Notes: a model not told the origin generated them from the sequence alone. A stretch of DNA of 6,342 nucleotides from Rhodothermales bacterium (GCA_028283985.1 JANQSQ010000283.1:1-6342), one strand, 5' to 3'; positions 1-6,342 are shown, numbered from the stretch's first letter. Translations and numbers: made by a program.

Positions 1-1307
1 TTCGTCCCCCTGATGGCCGCGGCGAACCCGCGGATGCCCCGCTCGCGCTCCGCAAAGACGCTCTCACCCACCACGGTCGCGTCGTCCACGGCGATCCCCA
101 GCGCCAGGACGAGCGCCATCAGAGAAAACATGTTGATGGACACGCCCAGGAACCCCATCACCAGGAAGGTTCCCATAAACGAGACGCCGACCCCCACAGC
201 CACCCACACGGCCAACCCGATCTCCAGGAACAGCGCCAGCACCAGGAAAACGAGCATCATTCCGAGCAGTGCATTCTCGATCATAAGACCAAGGCGTCCC
301 CCGACTTCCTCGGAATCGTCTTTCCATATCTCGACGGAGACGCCTTCAGGAAGCGTCGGTTGAACTTCGGCCGCGAGATAATCCTTGACGACCTCAGCGA
401 TCTCAAGAACCTGTTCTTCCGAGGTGCGGTAGACATCCACGCGAACAGCCCGCTGCCCGTTGTAACGCACAATGAGATCGGTGTCTGCGAAGCCGTCCCG
501 TACGGTCGCGATGTCACCCAGGCGAACCGATGTTCCGTCGGACCGCGTCAGGACGATGATGTCTTCGAAGTCTCCCTGTTCGTAGTTCTGCCCCAGGGTT
601 CGGACGAGAATTTCTTCCTCGTCCGTGGAAATTTTGCCCGCAGACAACTCGAGTGAACCTTGCCGGACCGCCAATGCGACATCATCCAGAGTAAGTCCGA
701 GCGCCCGAAGCCGATGGAGAGGCGCCTCGATCGAAATTTCGTACGGGCGAGCGCCGCTGGTCTCTGCCAAAGACACTTCGGGTAGAGACGAAATCCCTTC
801 CTCGATCTCGTATGCCAATTCCTTGAGCGTGTGTTCCGGCACATCTCCATAGACCAGGAGGCGTATTACGCTCTGCCGGCTCGTCACTTCGCGCACTTCA
901 GGCCGTTCGGCGCCAGCGGGAAAGGTAGGAATACGATCGACCTCAGCCTTGATATCGTTCAAGGCGCGATCGATATCCGTATTCGTTTTGAACTCTGCGA
1001 TCACCGACGCGAGCCCTTCCGAGGCAGTGGCCTCCACTCGCTTCAGGCCGTCTACTGCTCGGATCCGCTCTTCGATCTTCCGGACAATGGACTCCTCCAC
1101 TTCCTCGGGAGCGGCGCCAGGATAGGGCACGAGGATCTGGACACGGTCCAGGGAAAAGTCGGGCAGAACCTCCTGAATGAGATTGCCAGCCGCTGCCAGC
1201 CCGGCTACTACCAGGAACAGCATCAGCAGATTGGCAGCGACGCTGTTCCTCGCCATATAGGCTATGGGACCGCGCTGCTCCCGGGCGGGACGATCATCCC
1301 CGTTCAT
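1..1307 (-). CDS. RND efflux transporter, inner-membrane pump subunit (HAE1/AcrB-like), N-terminal 435 residues, cut by window edge
   Basis: This is the proton-driven inner-membrane pump of a tripartite efflux system. My own translation of the minus strand from the ATG at 1305-1307 stays open to base 1, giving 435 codons plus two bases, so the C-terminal half or more is missing. A cytoplasmic N-terminus leads into the family signature ARNSVAANLLML and TM1 (about residues 23-44). The periplasmic porter region follows (about 45-335), including PYPGAAPEEVEE (61-72) and DGLKRVEATASEG (86-98). TM2 (about 341-362), TM3 (365-386) and TM4 (391-412) come next. TM4 carries LALGIAVDDATVVGES, whose Asp408-Asp409 match the proton-relay pair at Asp407-Asp408 of AcrB, so the numbering is nearly collinear. 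HAE1 pumps usually have I where this protein has T after DDA. The ATG overlaps the adaptor's stop codon as ATGA. GGAAG a few bases upstream is a weak ribosome-binding candidate. Substrate cannot be told from the sequence. The family call is firm; drug versus metabolite export is open. Confidence 0.95.
   Translation of the reverse strand, partial: MNGDDRPAREQRGPIAYMARNSVAANLLMLFLVVAGLAAAGNLIQEVLPDFSLDRVQILVPYPGAAPEEVEESIVRKIEERIRAVDGLKRVEATASEGLASVIAEFKTNTDIDRALNDIKAEVDRIPTFPAGAERPEVREVTSRQSVIRLLVYGDVPEHTLKELAYEIEEGISSLPEVSLAETSGARPYEISIEAPLHRLRALGLTLDDVALAVRQGSLELSAGKISTDEEEILVRTLGQNYEQGDFEDIIVLTRSDGTSVRLGDIATVRDGFADTDLIVRYNGQRAVRVDVYRTSEEQVLEIAEVVKDYLAAEVQPTLPEGVSVEIWKDDSEEVGGRLGLMIENALLGMMLVFLVLALFLEIGLAVWVAVGVGVSFMGTFLVMGFLGVSINMFSLMALVLALGIAVDDATVVGESVFAERERGIRGFAAAIRGT
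1304..1307 (-). other. ATGA stop/start overlap between adaptor and RND pump genes
   Basis: The plus strand reads TCAT here, so the minus strand has ATGA: the TGA ends the adaptor gene and the ATG opens the pump gene in another frame. Such 4-base overlaps usually mean translation by termination-reinitiation, keeping subunit output in step. The overlap is seen directly; the coupling is inferred. Confidence 0.85.
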
Positions 1308-2521
1308 GGGGCTTCCACAGCGGTGGTCCGCACCGCCATGCCTTCCGTCGCAAACTGAATACCCCCTGTGGCAACCGCCTGACCTGCTTCGAGCGCTCCG
1401 GTCACATACACGTCGTCATCGGAACGCTGTAAAACACGCACCGGGACAATGGTCAGCGCCGTGTCGCCGCGTACCGCCCAAACCTCGTTGCCGGGCCTGA
1501 GCGCCGAGCGACGAACAATGAAGTACCGGTCCGGAACGATCCCCTGGATATGCGCTTCCACAAACTTGCCCACAAGAAGAGGCGGTGCGCCGGGACCGGC
1601 GGGAGCACTGTTGTCCCCTGCCAGGGCGCCGCCCGCGAAGGGGGCCGGAACGCGTACAATCACGTCGATGGTCCGCGTCTGTTCGTCCAGAGAACTCTCC
1701 GCCCGATCTACATAGCCCTCCCAGGCGTAGCTTCGATCGCCGTATTCTGCGATGACACGGGCGGTCACCCGTGCATTCCCGTCGCCCGCTCTGAGGTTCC
1801 AAAGACCGGGAATGAGCGCCGCATCGGCATCGGAGAGCGGAACCACCACCTCCACCGCATCAGAAGCGTAAAGGCGCCCCACGCCCTGACCGGCTGCCAC
1901 GAACTGACCTTCATCCACGGACTCGTCCCGCACAATCCCGTTGAAGGGCGCAAGGACCTCCGTGCGGGACAAAGCCAACTCGGCATCGGCCAGCAACGTG
2001 CTGTCTCTGACCAAGGCGGCCCGGGCCGCCTCGAGCTGAGGCTCCCGAAGCGTCAAAGGACTGGCGTCTGAAGACGCGGCGCCCGTCTCGCGGCGTTGAA
2101 ATTGCGCATATTCGGAACGTGCGATCAGCGCTTCTTCTTCAGCCTGAAGAAGCGCTACATGCTGGGCAGCCACATTGGCGCGCGCCTGCTGCACCCTGTT
2201 GCGATAATCGGCGTCATCGATGCGAAACAGAACCTGCCCCTCCTCGACACGCCCTCCACTCTGAAAAGCAGGGTCCACCCAGGACACCTTACCGTTGACT
2301 TCGGCGGTGACATGGATTTCTGCAGTGGGCCGAACCGTGCCGGCCCCGAACACGGGGATGGAACCGACCCCGGCAACCACAGGAGCCGTGATTGCAACGG
2401 GCGTTTTGTCAGGAAGAGGCCGGACCTCCGGTTCGGGCCTGAGTTGAACCAGCAGAACGGCCAGAGCCATGCATGCGAGCAGAATGCCGCCAGCCACCAG
2501 AAAGCCTTTGCGTCGAGTCAT
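1304..2521 (-). CDS. RND efflux periplasmic adaptor subunit (membrane fusion protein, HlyD/AcrA-like)
   Basis: This 405-residue protein is the periplasmic adaptor that links the RND pump to the outer-membrane duct. Residues 1-5 are basic (MTRRK), followed by a hydrophobic segment at 6-27 that fits an N-terminal inner-membrane anchor. LLAC at 14-17 resembles a lipobox, but the hydrophobic run continues past Cys17, so an uncleaved anchor looks more likely than a lipoprotein. The domain order fits the family. A first lipoyl half comes at about 69-102 (HVTAEVNGKVSWV, then GRVEEGQVLFRID). An alpha-helical hairpin rich in Ala, Glu and Gln spans about 104-186. The second lipoyl half, 187-218, has RTEVLAPFNGIV and DEGQFVAAGQGVGRLY. 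Beta-barrel and membrane-proximal domains run to the C-terminus. An Ala/Gly/Pro-rich stretch at 293-315 interrupts the beta-barrel region. The length is usual for the family. The start is the ATG that overlaps the upstream TGA; GAGAAAA just before it is purine-rich but not a clear ribosome-binding site. Confidence 0.95.
   Translation of the reverse strand: MTRRKGFLVAGGILLACMALAVLLVQLRPEPEVRPLPDKTPVAITAPVVAGVGSIPVFGAGTVRPTAEIHVTAEVNGKVSWVDPAFQSGGRVEEGQVLFRIDDADYRNRVQQARANVAAQHVALLQAEEEALIARSEYAQFQRRETGAASSDASPLTLREPQLEAARAALVRDSTLLADAELALSRTEVLAPFNGIVRDESVDEGQFVAAGQGVGRLYASDAVEVVVPLSDADAALIPGLWNLRAGDGNARVTARVIAEYGDRSYAWEGYVDRAESSLDEQTRTIDVIVRVPAPFAGGALAGDNSAPAGPGAPPLLVGKFVEAHIQGIVPDRYFIVRRSALRPGNEVWAVRGDTALTIVPVRVLQRSDDDVYVTGALEAGQAVATGGIQFATEGMAVRTTAVEAP
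2518..2521 (-). other. ATGA stop/start overlap between outer-membrane factor and adaptor genes
   Basis: This is the second 4-base overlap of the operon: the TGA ending the outer-membrane factor and the ATG of the adaptor share two bases. With the overlap at 1304-1307 it makes all three subunit genes continuous, with no room for an internal promoter outside coding sequence. The overlap is seen directly; the coupling is inferred. Confidence 0.85.
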
Positions 2522-4062
2522 CTGTTTTCTCTATTTGATACCGGCTGAGCAGAAGTCATTCGCGGGGCATCCGACGAATCCGGCGCCGTCCATGCGCCCC
2601 CAAGGGCACGGTGAACCGCAAGACGGGCCAGGGCCAAATCTCGCTCTGCGCCTGCGAGCGCGGACTCTACGTTCAGACGAGTGAGTAACCCATTCAGGTA
2701 GTCCATGTAACTGTCAATTCCGGACGCGTACCTCTGTGACTTGAGCGCCGCCGAAGCCTGGGCCTCCTCCAGACGAGAACCAAGAAAGGCATGACGCCGT
2801 GTTGCGTTTTCCAGTCCGGCCAAGGCAGCCTCCACCTCGTTTACAGCCGTAACCACGGTACGCCCGTAGGCGGCAGCCATCTCGTCGAAACGGGCATGGG
2901 CAAGCGCCACATTGTTTCTGAGACGACCGCCCTGTATGACCGGCGCGGTCAGATTCCCTATCAGGTTACGGAACCACTGGTCTACATTGAAGAGCCCGTC
3001 GACTTCCGTGCTCTGCAACCCGATAGATCCCGAAAACGAGAAGGTGGGGAGCAATTGGGCGCGACGGGCGCCGATCGCGTAACGGGCCGCGTCCAGCCGC
3101 TGTCCGGCGGCGATCACATCCGGCCGCTGGAGCAGAAGATCGGTCGGGACGCCTGCCGGAACAGGATCCGCTGCCGGGGAGGGAGTAAGCGCGTCGGGAA
3201 GGATCGCTTCCATATCCGGCCGATAACCGCCCAGCAATACGGAAAGGCGTCCCTCGGCGCCGGCCAACAGACTTTCGAGTTGCGGCAACCTCGCCTGTGC
3301 GTTGCGCAACTCCTGACGCACCCGATAGAGATAGAAAGACCCTGCAAGTCCCCGGTCGTACCGGGTCAAGGCCAATTGCTCCTGCTCCATAAGGACATCC
3401 ACCATCTCGCGGGCAAGATCGGTCTGCCGCCGCAGATCGGCAATCTCGAAATAGGTCGTGATCGTCTCGGACAGGATTCCGATGCGGGCTGCGTGAAAGT
3501 CCGATTCCGAAGCAAGGTGTTCGGCGCCCGCTGCAAGGGCATCGTTACGAACGCGGCCCCAGAAATCCAGTTCGTAGGCAAAGTCGGCGCTCAGCGTATA
3601 GGTAGTGAGCGCCAACCGGTCCGGTAGCGTGAAAGGTATGGGAAAATCGCTTTGATCCCCGCCCAACCCCAACTCCTGGATTTGCGCGCCAATGCCGGCG
3701 TTCGTGGGCGAGTCGATGTCGTTGACGCCCCCGCCCGCCTGAACCGCCGGGAAGTATGCGGCCCTGACCATACGGGCCCTCGCTCTTGCCTGTTGGACCC
3801 GGGCAACCCCCGCTGCCAGATCGAAGTTGGAGGCAAGCACCGAATCGACCACGGCGTTGAGCGCCGGGTCGGCGAAGGCATGCCACCATTCCACCGGTTC
3901 GTGGGGACCGTCCGCAAGGCTCTCCGCGAAATCACCGGGCAGTTCCGAAACAGGCTCGGGAACCGAGGTACGCGGCGCCAACGAGCACCCGGCGAACAAG
4001 GCGCCCGAAACAAGCAGGCACAGAACCGTTCGTATGGCTGTCATTGGCGTTTCAGGGTGCAT
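2518..4062 (-). CDS. Efflux system outer-membrane factor lipoprotein (NodT/OprM family)
   Basis: This 514-residue protein is the outer-membrane duct of the tripartite pump, expected as a trimer that spans the outer membrane and reaches into the periplasm. Residues 8-25 form a lipoprotein signal peptide ending in the lipobox LFAGC, with Cys26 as the acylated residue. The mature N-terminus has the family's WW-x-x-F-x-DPALN pattern (59-69). Two repeated OEP halves follow, each helix-rich. Landmarks are YELDFWGRVRN (163-173), GVPTDLLLQRPDV (304-316), a helix ending in ARRAQLLPTFSFSG (332-345), and the second-half segment TAPVIQGGRLRNNVALAHARFDE (372-394). The loop at about 110-157, between the first helices and YELDFWGR, falls where the first beta-hairpin and surface loop should be and is rich in Gly, Asp and Pro. 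The start is uncertain. The ATG at 4060-4062 gives MHPETPMTAI; the ATG at 4042-4044 (Met7) gives a more typical lipoprotein signal. Neither has a strong ribosome-binding site. It is the first gene of the operon. Confidence 0.95.
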   Translation of the reverse strand: MHPETPMTAIRTVLCLLVSGALFAGCSLAPRTSVPEPVSELPGDFAESLADGPHEPVEWWHAFADPALNAVVDSVLASNFDLAAGVARVQQARARARMVRAAYFPAVQAGGGVNDIDSPTNAGIGAQIQELGLGGDQSDFPIPFTLPDRLALTTYTLSADFAYELDFWGRVRNDALAAGAEHLASESDFHAARIGILSETITTYFEIADLRRQTDLAREMVDVLMEQEQLALTRYDRGLAGSFYLYRVRQELRNAQARLPQLESLLAGAEGRLSVLLGGYRPDMEAILPDALTPSPAADPVPAGVPTDLLLQRPDVIAAGQRLDAARYAIGARRAQLLPTFSFSGSIGLQSTEVDGLFNVDQWFRNLIGNLTAPVIQGGRLRNNVALAHARFDEMAAAYGRTVVTAVNEVEAALAGLENATRRHAFLGSRLEEAQASAALKSQRYASGIDSYMDYLNGLLTRLNVESALAGAERDLALARLAVHRALGGAWTAPDSSDAPRMTSAQPVSNRENR

Positions 4063-4109
4063 AGTCGTCTTGCGCCGGAGCGGACGAAATTCAATCCACG
4101 CCCTATTCC

Positions 4110-4139
4110 TGTATAGCTATGGTATCCACAAGGGGACAA
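4110..4139 (-). promoter_or_regulatory. Candidate sigma70-like promoter for the efflux operon
   Basis: Reading the minus strand, TTGTCC (4134-4139) matches 4 of 6 positions of the -35 consensus. It is followed by an 18-base spacer and TATACA (4110-4115), which matches 4 of 6 positions of the -10 consensus. Transcription would begin near 4103, leaving a 5' leader of about 40 nt before the ATG at 4062. An 8-base palindrome, ATAGCTAT (4113-4120), overlaps the -10 element. The gap is visibly poorer in GC than its surroundings, as promoter regions often are. Support is sequence match and location only. Confidence 0.4.
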
Positions 4140-4275
4140 AGTATCCAGATTCATTGAAAAATGCTATAAGGCCCACACCAAAAAGCACGGGCGTCTTCCA
4201 GGATTGCCAGGAACGTTTGGCCCTGACGGTGGATTTGGCGCTTCCTGAGATTTCTTTTGCCGGTTCCATACCCAT
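4117..4275 (-). CDS. Doubtful 52-residue small ORF in the gap between glycosyltransferase and efflux operon
   Basis: An ATG at 4273-4275, only 9 nt after the glycosyltransferase stop, opens a 52-codon frame ending in TAG at 4117-4119. The peptide begins MGMEPAKEISGSAKS. It has a basic, hydrophilic first half with several Lys and Arg and two Trp. The second half is more apolar (TPVLFGVGLIAFF at about 28-40) and ends FVPLWIP. The apolar run is short for a membrane helix. There is no ribosome-binding site before the ATG, the third codon positions are less GC-rich than in the neighbouring genes, and the 3' end overlaps the putative promoter. I do not recognise it, and it may be a chance frame. 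The short distance to the upstream gene is the only positive context. Confidence 0.18.
   Translation of the reverse strand: MGMEPAKEISGSAKSTVRAKRSWQSWKTPVLFGVGLIAFFNESGYFVPLWIP
4122..4147. repeat. Direct repeat of TGGATAC flanking the putative -35 element
   Basis: The 7-mer GTATCCA occurs at 4122-4128 and again at 4141-4147 on the plus strand (TGGATAC on the minus strand), with starts 19 bases apart. One copy lies just upstream of the putative -35 hexamer and the other lies inside the spacer, so the pair brackets the -35 element. Direct half-sites about two helical turns apart can be bound by dimeric regulators such as response regulators. A chance repeat is also possible at this length. Confidence 0.35.
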
Positions 4276-4284
4276 GCGTGTAAC

Positions 4285-5442
4285 TCAGAGTACATGCCGA
4301 ATCGCCGCCTCCAGACCATCCACCATGTTGCTCAGGGTCAGATGTTCCTGTGCGTAGGCCAGCGCGTTCGCCGAATACCGCTCCCGATCCGCCAGTACCT
4401 TTCGAACGCCTGCTGCAAGCGCTTCGGAAGAATTACCCGAACACAGCAAACCCGTCTCTCCGGATCGGACATACTCGACTTCGGGACTATGGAACTTCAC
4501 CCCCCCGGCGGGATGGTGCAGCGACACTACGGGCAGCCCGAAAGCGAACGCATGGTTCACGGCCAATCCCAGATACCCCGGCATGAGCATCAGGTCCGAG
4601 GCGTACAGCCAGGGGCCCGCTTTCTCGCGCAACAAAGATCCGAGGAAACGCACGCCTTGCAGCGAGCGAGCCGATACCTTGGCTTCCATGACCGCCCGCT
4701 CCGGCCCGTCCCCGATAATCAACAAAGTGGCAAGAATCTCCTTCGTAAGGCGAGCCCAGGTTTCAAGCAACATATCCGTCCCCTTCTCCGGGATAAGCCG
4801 CCCTATGTAGACGAGAACCGGACCGTCGGGGGGGATAGCGAGCCGACGCCGGACGGCCGCTTTACCCTCCGCCGCCAGTTCTTCCCGCTGCGTAAACATG
4901 GGAGCCAGATCCATCGTGTTCCGGGCAACGAACAGGTTGCGTTCGGGCAGGAACGGACGTAACAAGTTTGCTATGCCTTCCGTATAACAGGCGCACCCTT
5001 CTACCCTTTTCGCCAGCGCAAGGCGGTATTTGTCCAGGAAATGGCGCCGGGGATCGAACGCCCTGTGGTTCGACGAAAAGTGTCCCCAGAGCACCCGGCC
5101 CGCCCCCAGCGACTTCGCGTAACGCAGCAAAAACGGGAGCGTAACGGAGCGGGGGCTCTCCTCCGCGAGAATCGCCGCCGGGGCGCCGTGCCGCTCGAAA
5201 ACGCTGCGAAACGGCTGTGCGTGTATTCTTTCCCCGAAGAACCAGCGGTTACGGAGGGAAACGTGCTTGTAACCCGGTTTACTTCCTTGAACCAGATTCC
5301 CCAGGGAGGAGGCTCCCGGCGGATCGCCTGCGCACGCAACCAGCCGCCCGTCGAACCGCTCGTTCAACTGCTCCAGCACCGGGATGCGGTACCAGGGGAT
5401 CATCCGGGCAAAGTAATAAATGGGGCGGCGATCCGAAGGCAT
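4285..5442 (-). CDS. GT4-type glycosyltransferase (GT-B fold) with non-canonical EX7E motif
   Basis: This 385-residue protein probably transfers a sugar from a nucleotide donor to an unidentified acceptor on the cytoplasmic side. It has no signal peptide. The N-terminal acceptor half (about 1-195) opens with PIYYFARMIPWYRIPVLEQL and contains VLWGHFSSNHR (117-127). The C-terminal donor half has PVLVYIGRLIPEKGTDMLLETW (208-229), where Arg215 and Lys220 fit the donor-phosphate contacts of the family. LLIIGDGPER (240-249), VRFLGSL (264-270) and YASDLMLMPGYLGLAVNHAFAFGLPVV (280-306) follow. Aligning the last with the usual EGFGL-x-x-x-E pattern puts Gly289 and His297 where the two glutamates normally sit. 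HSPEVEYVRSGETGLL (318-333) follows. The length is normal. The ATG is the first in-frame start after the TGA of the upstream gene, with no clear ribosome-binding site; Met14 at 5401-5403 is a less likely start because it would remove conserved-looking sequence. It lies 66 nt downstream of the amidohydrolase gene, so the two may be cotranscribed. Confidence 0.88.
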   Translation of the reverse strand: MPSDRRPIYYFARMIPWYRIPVLEQLNERFDGRLVACAGDPPGASSLGNLVQGSKPGYKHVSLRNRWFFGERIHAQPFRSVFERHGAPAAILAEESPRSVTLPFLLRYAKSLGAGRVLWGHFSSNHRAFDPRRHFLDKYRLALAKRVEGCACYTEGIANLLRPFLPERNLFVARNTMDLAPMFTQREELAAEGKAAVRRRLAIPPDGPVLVYIGRLIPEKGTDMLLETWARLTKEILATLLIIGDGPERAVMEAKVSARSLQGVRFLGSLLREKAGPWLYASDLMLMPGYLGLAVNHAFAFGLPVVSLHHPAGGVKFHSPEVEYVRSGETGLLCSGNSSEALAAGVRKVLADRERYSANALAYAQEHLTLSNMVDGLEAAIRHVL

Positions 5443-5508
5443 TGCGGTAGCGGAATCAGCGTTCCGGCAAAAAACGCCAGGACTATATTCGTATAACGAG
5501 TGGTTCCC

Positions 5509-6342
5509 TCATTCATTCTCCTGCCCCGACTCCCAGGCCCGGACTTTGGGAATCGCAGCGTCGAAAATGCGCTCGTAATTCAGACGCTCCACCTGGGCGC
5601 GCACATCAGGGGCAAGACGGTTCCATAATGGCCGGTACATCGTATGGGTCCGGGCATAGGCTTCCCAATCCGCCGGCCCCACGGAATCGGTGCCGAAAAG
5701 AAACCGCGTAGGGTGCCTGGCTATGAGCGCGGCCCAGGCATCCACCGTTTCGTCATCCTTGACAAGGTACTTCGCCACCTCGTCCCAGGAAATGTCGAGC
5801 ATCACGTGCCGGTAACGCGGATTGCTCAACATACGGTCGAGCAGTTCGACATGCTCCGGGGACGGCGCCACAAAACGACCCAATCCCGTATGGGCCCAGA
5901 CGATGGCGGCCCCGGGATGCGCCGCAAAGACGTCCAGCAGGTCTTCGTAATAATCCGGGTCGGGCCCCGGACGCACATTGTCGATATCGCAATGCAGGAT
6001 GACCACCAGGCCGATTTCGGCGGCTGTGGCCAGAATCCGGTCCAGGGCAGGGTTGCGCAGACTGGCCGTATGCCCCGTGATCTTCGACGACACGAACTCC
6101 TTGTGAATGCTGAACTCGCCGATACCGGAGAACACGCCGGGGAACGTACGCAGGACCCGCTCGATGTGGTCGGCGGCGTACATGTCCGTGGGATTGAAAC
6201 CCGTAATCATGGGGTCCACTCGTTGCCGCTCCGACTCCGACAACGACAGGTATTCGCGGGCGATCGCCGCATCCACGAACGAATAGTAGTAGAGCGCCGC
6301 GTCCGAGCGCAGGTAATAGTCCGGCGCCCGGTCGCCGGATAC
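5509..6342 (-). CDS. Amidohydrolase-family metal-dependent hydrolase (Amidohydro_2 type), 5' end outside the window
   Basis: The last 277 residues of a TIM-barrel hydrolase are present. The frame stays open from 6342, and the first residues seen (ending ALYYYSF before DAAIAREYLSL) are protein-like, so a GTG at 6274-6276 is an internal Val and not the start. Numbering from 6342, segments typical of the family are GFNPTDMYAADHIERVL (48-64), GIGEFSIHKEFVSSK (73-87), VVILHCDID (113-121), AIVWAHTGLGRFV (146-158), LDISWDEVAKYLV (182-194) and RFLFGTDSVGPADWE (213-227). His117, His151 and Asp219 are the likely remaining metal or catalytic ligands. The N-terminal HxH strand would lie beyond the right edge. 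Relatives catalyse hydrolysis or decarboxylation on small molecules; the substrate cannot be inferred. The gene ends in GAATGAATGA, with the second TGA as the stop. The glycosyltransferase follows after 66 nt. Confidence 0.85.
   Translation of the reverse strand, partial: VSGDRAPDYYLRSDAALYYYSFVDAAIAREYLSLSESERQRVDPMITGFNPTDMYAADHIERVLRTFPGVFSGIGEFSIHKEFVSSKITGHTASLRNPALDRILATAAEIGLVVILHCDIDNVRPGPDPDYYEDLLDVFAAHPGAAIVWAHTGLGRFVAPSPEHVELLDRMLSNPRYRHVMLDISWDEVAKYLVKDDETVDAWAALIARHPTRFLFGTDSVGPADWEAYARTHTMYRPLWNRLAPDVRAQVERLNYERIFDAAIPKVRAWESGQENE

Noticed and set aside
831..1358. A 175-codon plus-strand open frame opposite the RND pump N-terminus
   Set aside because: The minus strand here encodes conserved RND porter-domain sequence. 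The antisense frame shows no family features.
2471..2473. Cys17 of the adaptor as a lipoprotein acylation site
   Set aside because: LLAC is lipobox-like, but the hydrophobic run continues about ten residues past the Cys, which fits an uncleaved membrane anchor better. It is not excluded.
2791..3627. A 278-codon open frame on the plus strand opposite the outer-membrane factor gene
   Set aside because: It lies wholly antisense to a clearly homologous OMF gene, its product has no recognisable motif, and long antisense frames are common opposite GC-rich genes.
4171..4192. Possible terminator hairpin after the glycosyltransferase (GCCC and GGGC arms on the minus strand)
   Set aside because: Only four GC pairs form, extended by three G-U wobbles, and the nearest T run lies about 11 bases further on. 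This is too weak to call.
4208..4247. Inverted repeat CAGGAA and TTCCTG in the intergenic gap
   Set aside because: The arms are six bases with a 28-base loop and no T tract. This is expected by chance.
5482..5500. TATAGT box and short inverted repeat TCGT-TAT-ACGA upstream of the glycosyltransferase
   Set aside because: TATAGT matches a -10 element well, but no -35-like hexamer exists at 16-18 bases. The inverted repeat has only 4-base arms.
6274..6276. GTG as the start of the amidohydrolase gene
   Set aside because: The frame remains open to the window edge with protein-like sequence upstream, and a complete family member needs an N-terminal HxH strand that would lie beyond the edge.

Overview
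This window looks like chromosomal DNA of a Gram-negative bacterium. It is moderately GC-rich by eye. The Gram-negative assignment rests on a complete outer-membrane factor lipoprotein, a periplasmic adaptor and an inner-membrane RND pump, which need two membranes. I cannot place it more narrowly. There are no rRNA, tRNA, CRISPR or mobile-element signatures, and Shine-Dalgarno-like sequences are weak before most starts.

All genes that I can support lie on the minus strand, so transcription runs from the right end to the left end. In transcription order they are: (1) the C-terminal part of a metal-dependent amidohydrolase-family protein (5509-6342, 5' end outside the window); (2) a GT4-type glycosyltransferase (4285-5442), 66 nt downstream; (3) a 222-nt gap (4063-4284) that is visibly less GC-rich in part, with a candidate sigma70-like promoter, a direct repeat around its -35 element and a doubtful 52-codon ORF; (4) an outer-membrane factor lipoprotein (2518-4062); (5) an RND periplasmic adaptor (1304-2521); (6) the first 435 codons of an RND inner-membrane transporter (1-1307), cut by the left edge.

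Genes 4-6 form a tripartite efflux operon in the order OMF-adaptor-pump. Both junctions are ATGA overlaps, so the three subunits are probably translationally coupled. The adaptor bridges the proton-driven pump in the inner membrane to the outer-membrane duct and exports small molecules, whose identity the sequence does not reveal. No regulator gene is adjacent, so control would have to come from elsewhere. The amidohydrolase and glycosyltransferase may form a separate upstream unit. A link between them and the pump is only positional.

I do not see a clearly undescribed system here. The observations most worth a second look are the glycosyltransferase, whose two EX7E positions are Gly and His, and the TGGATAC direct repeat flanking the putative pump promoter.
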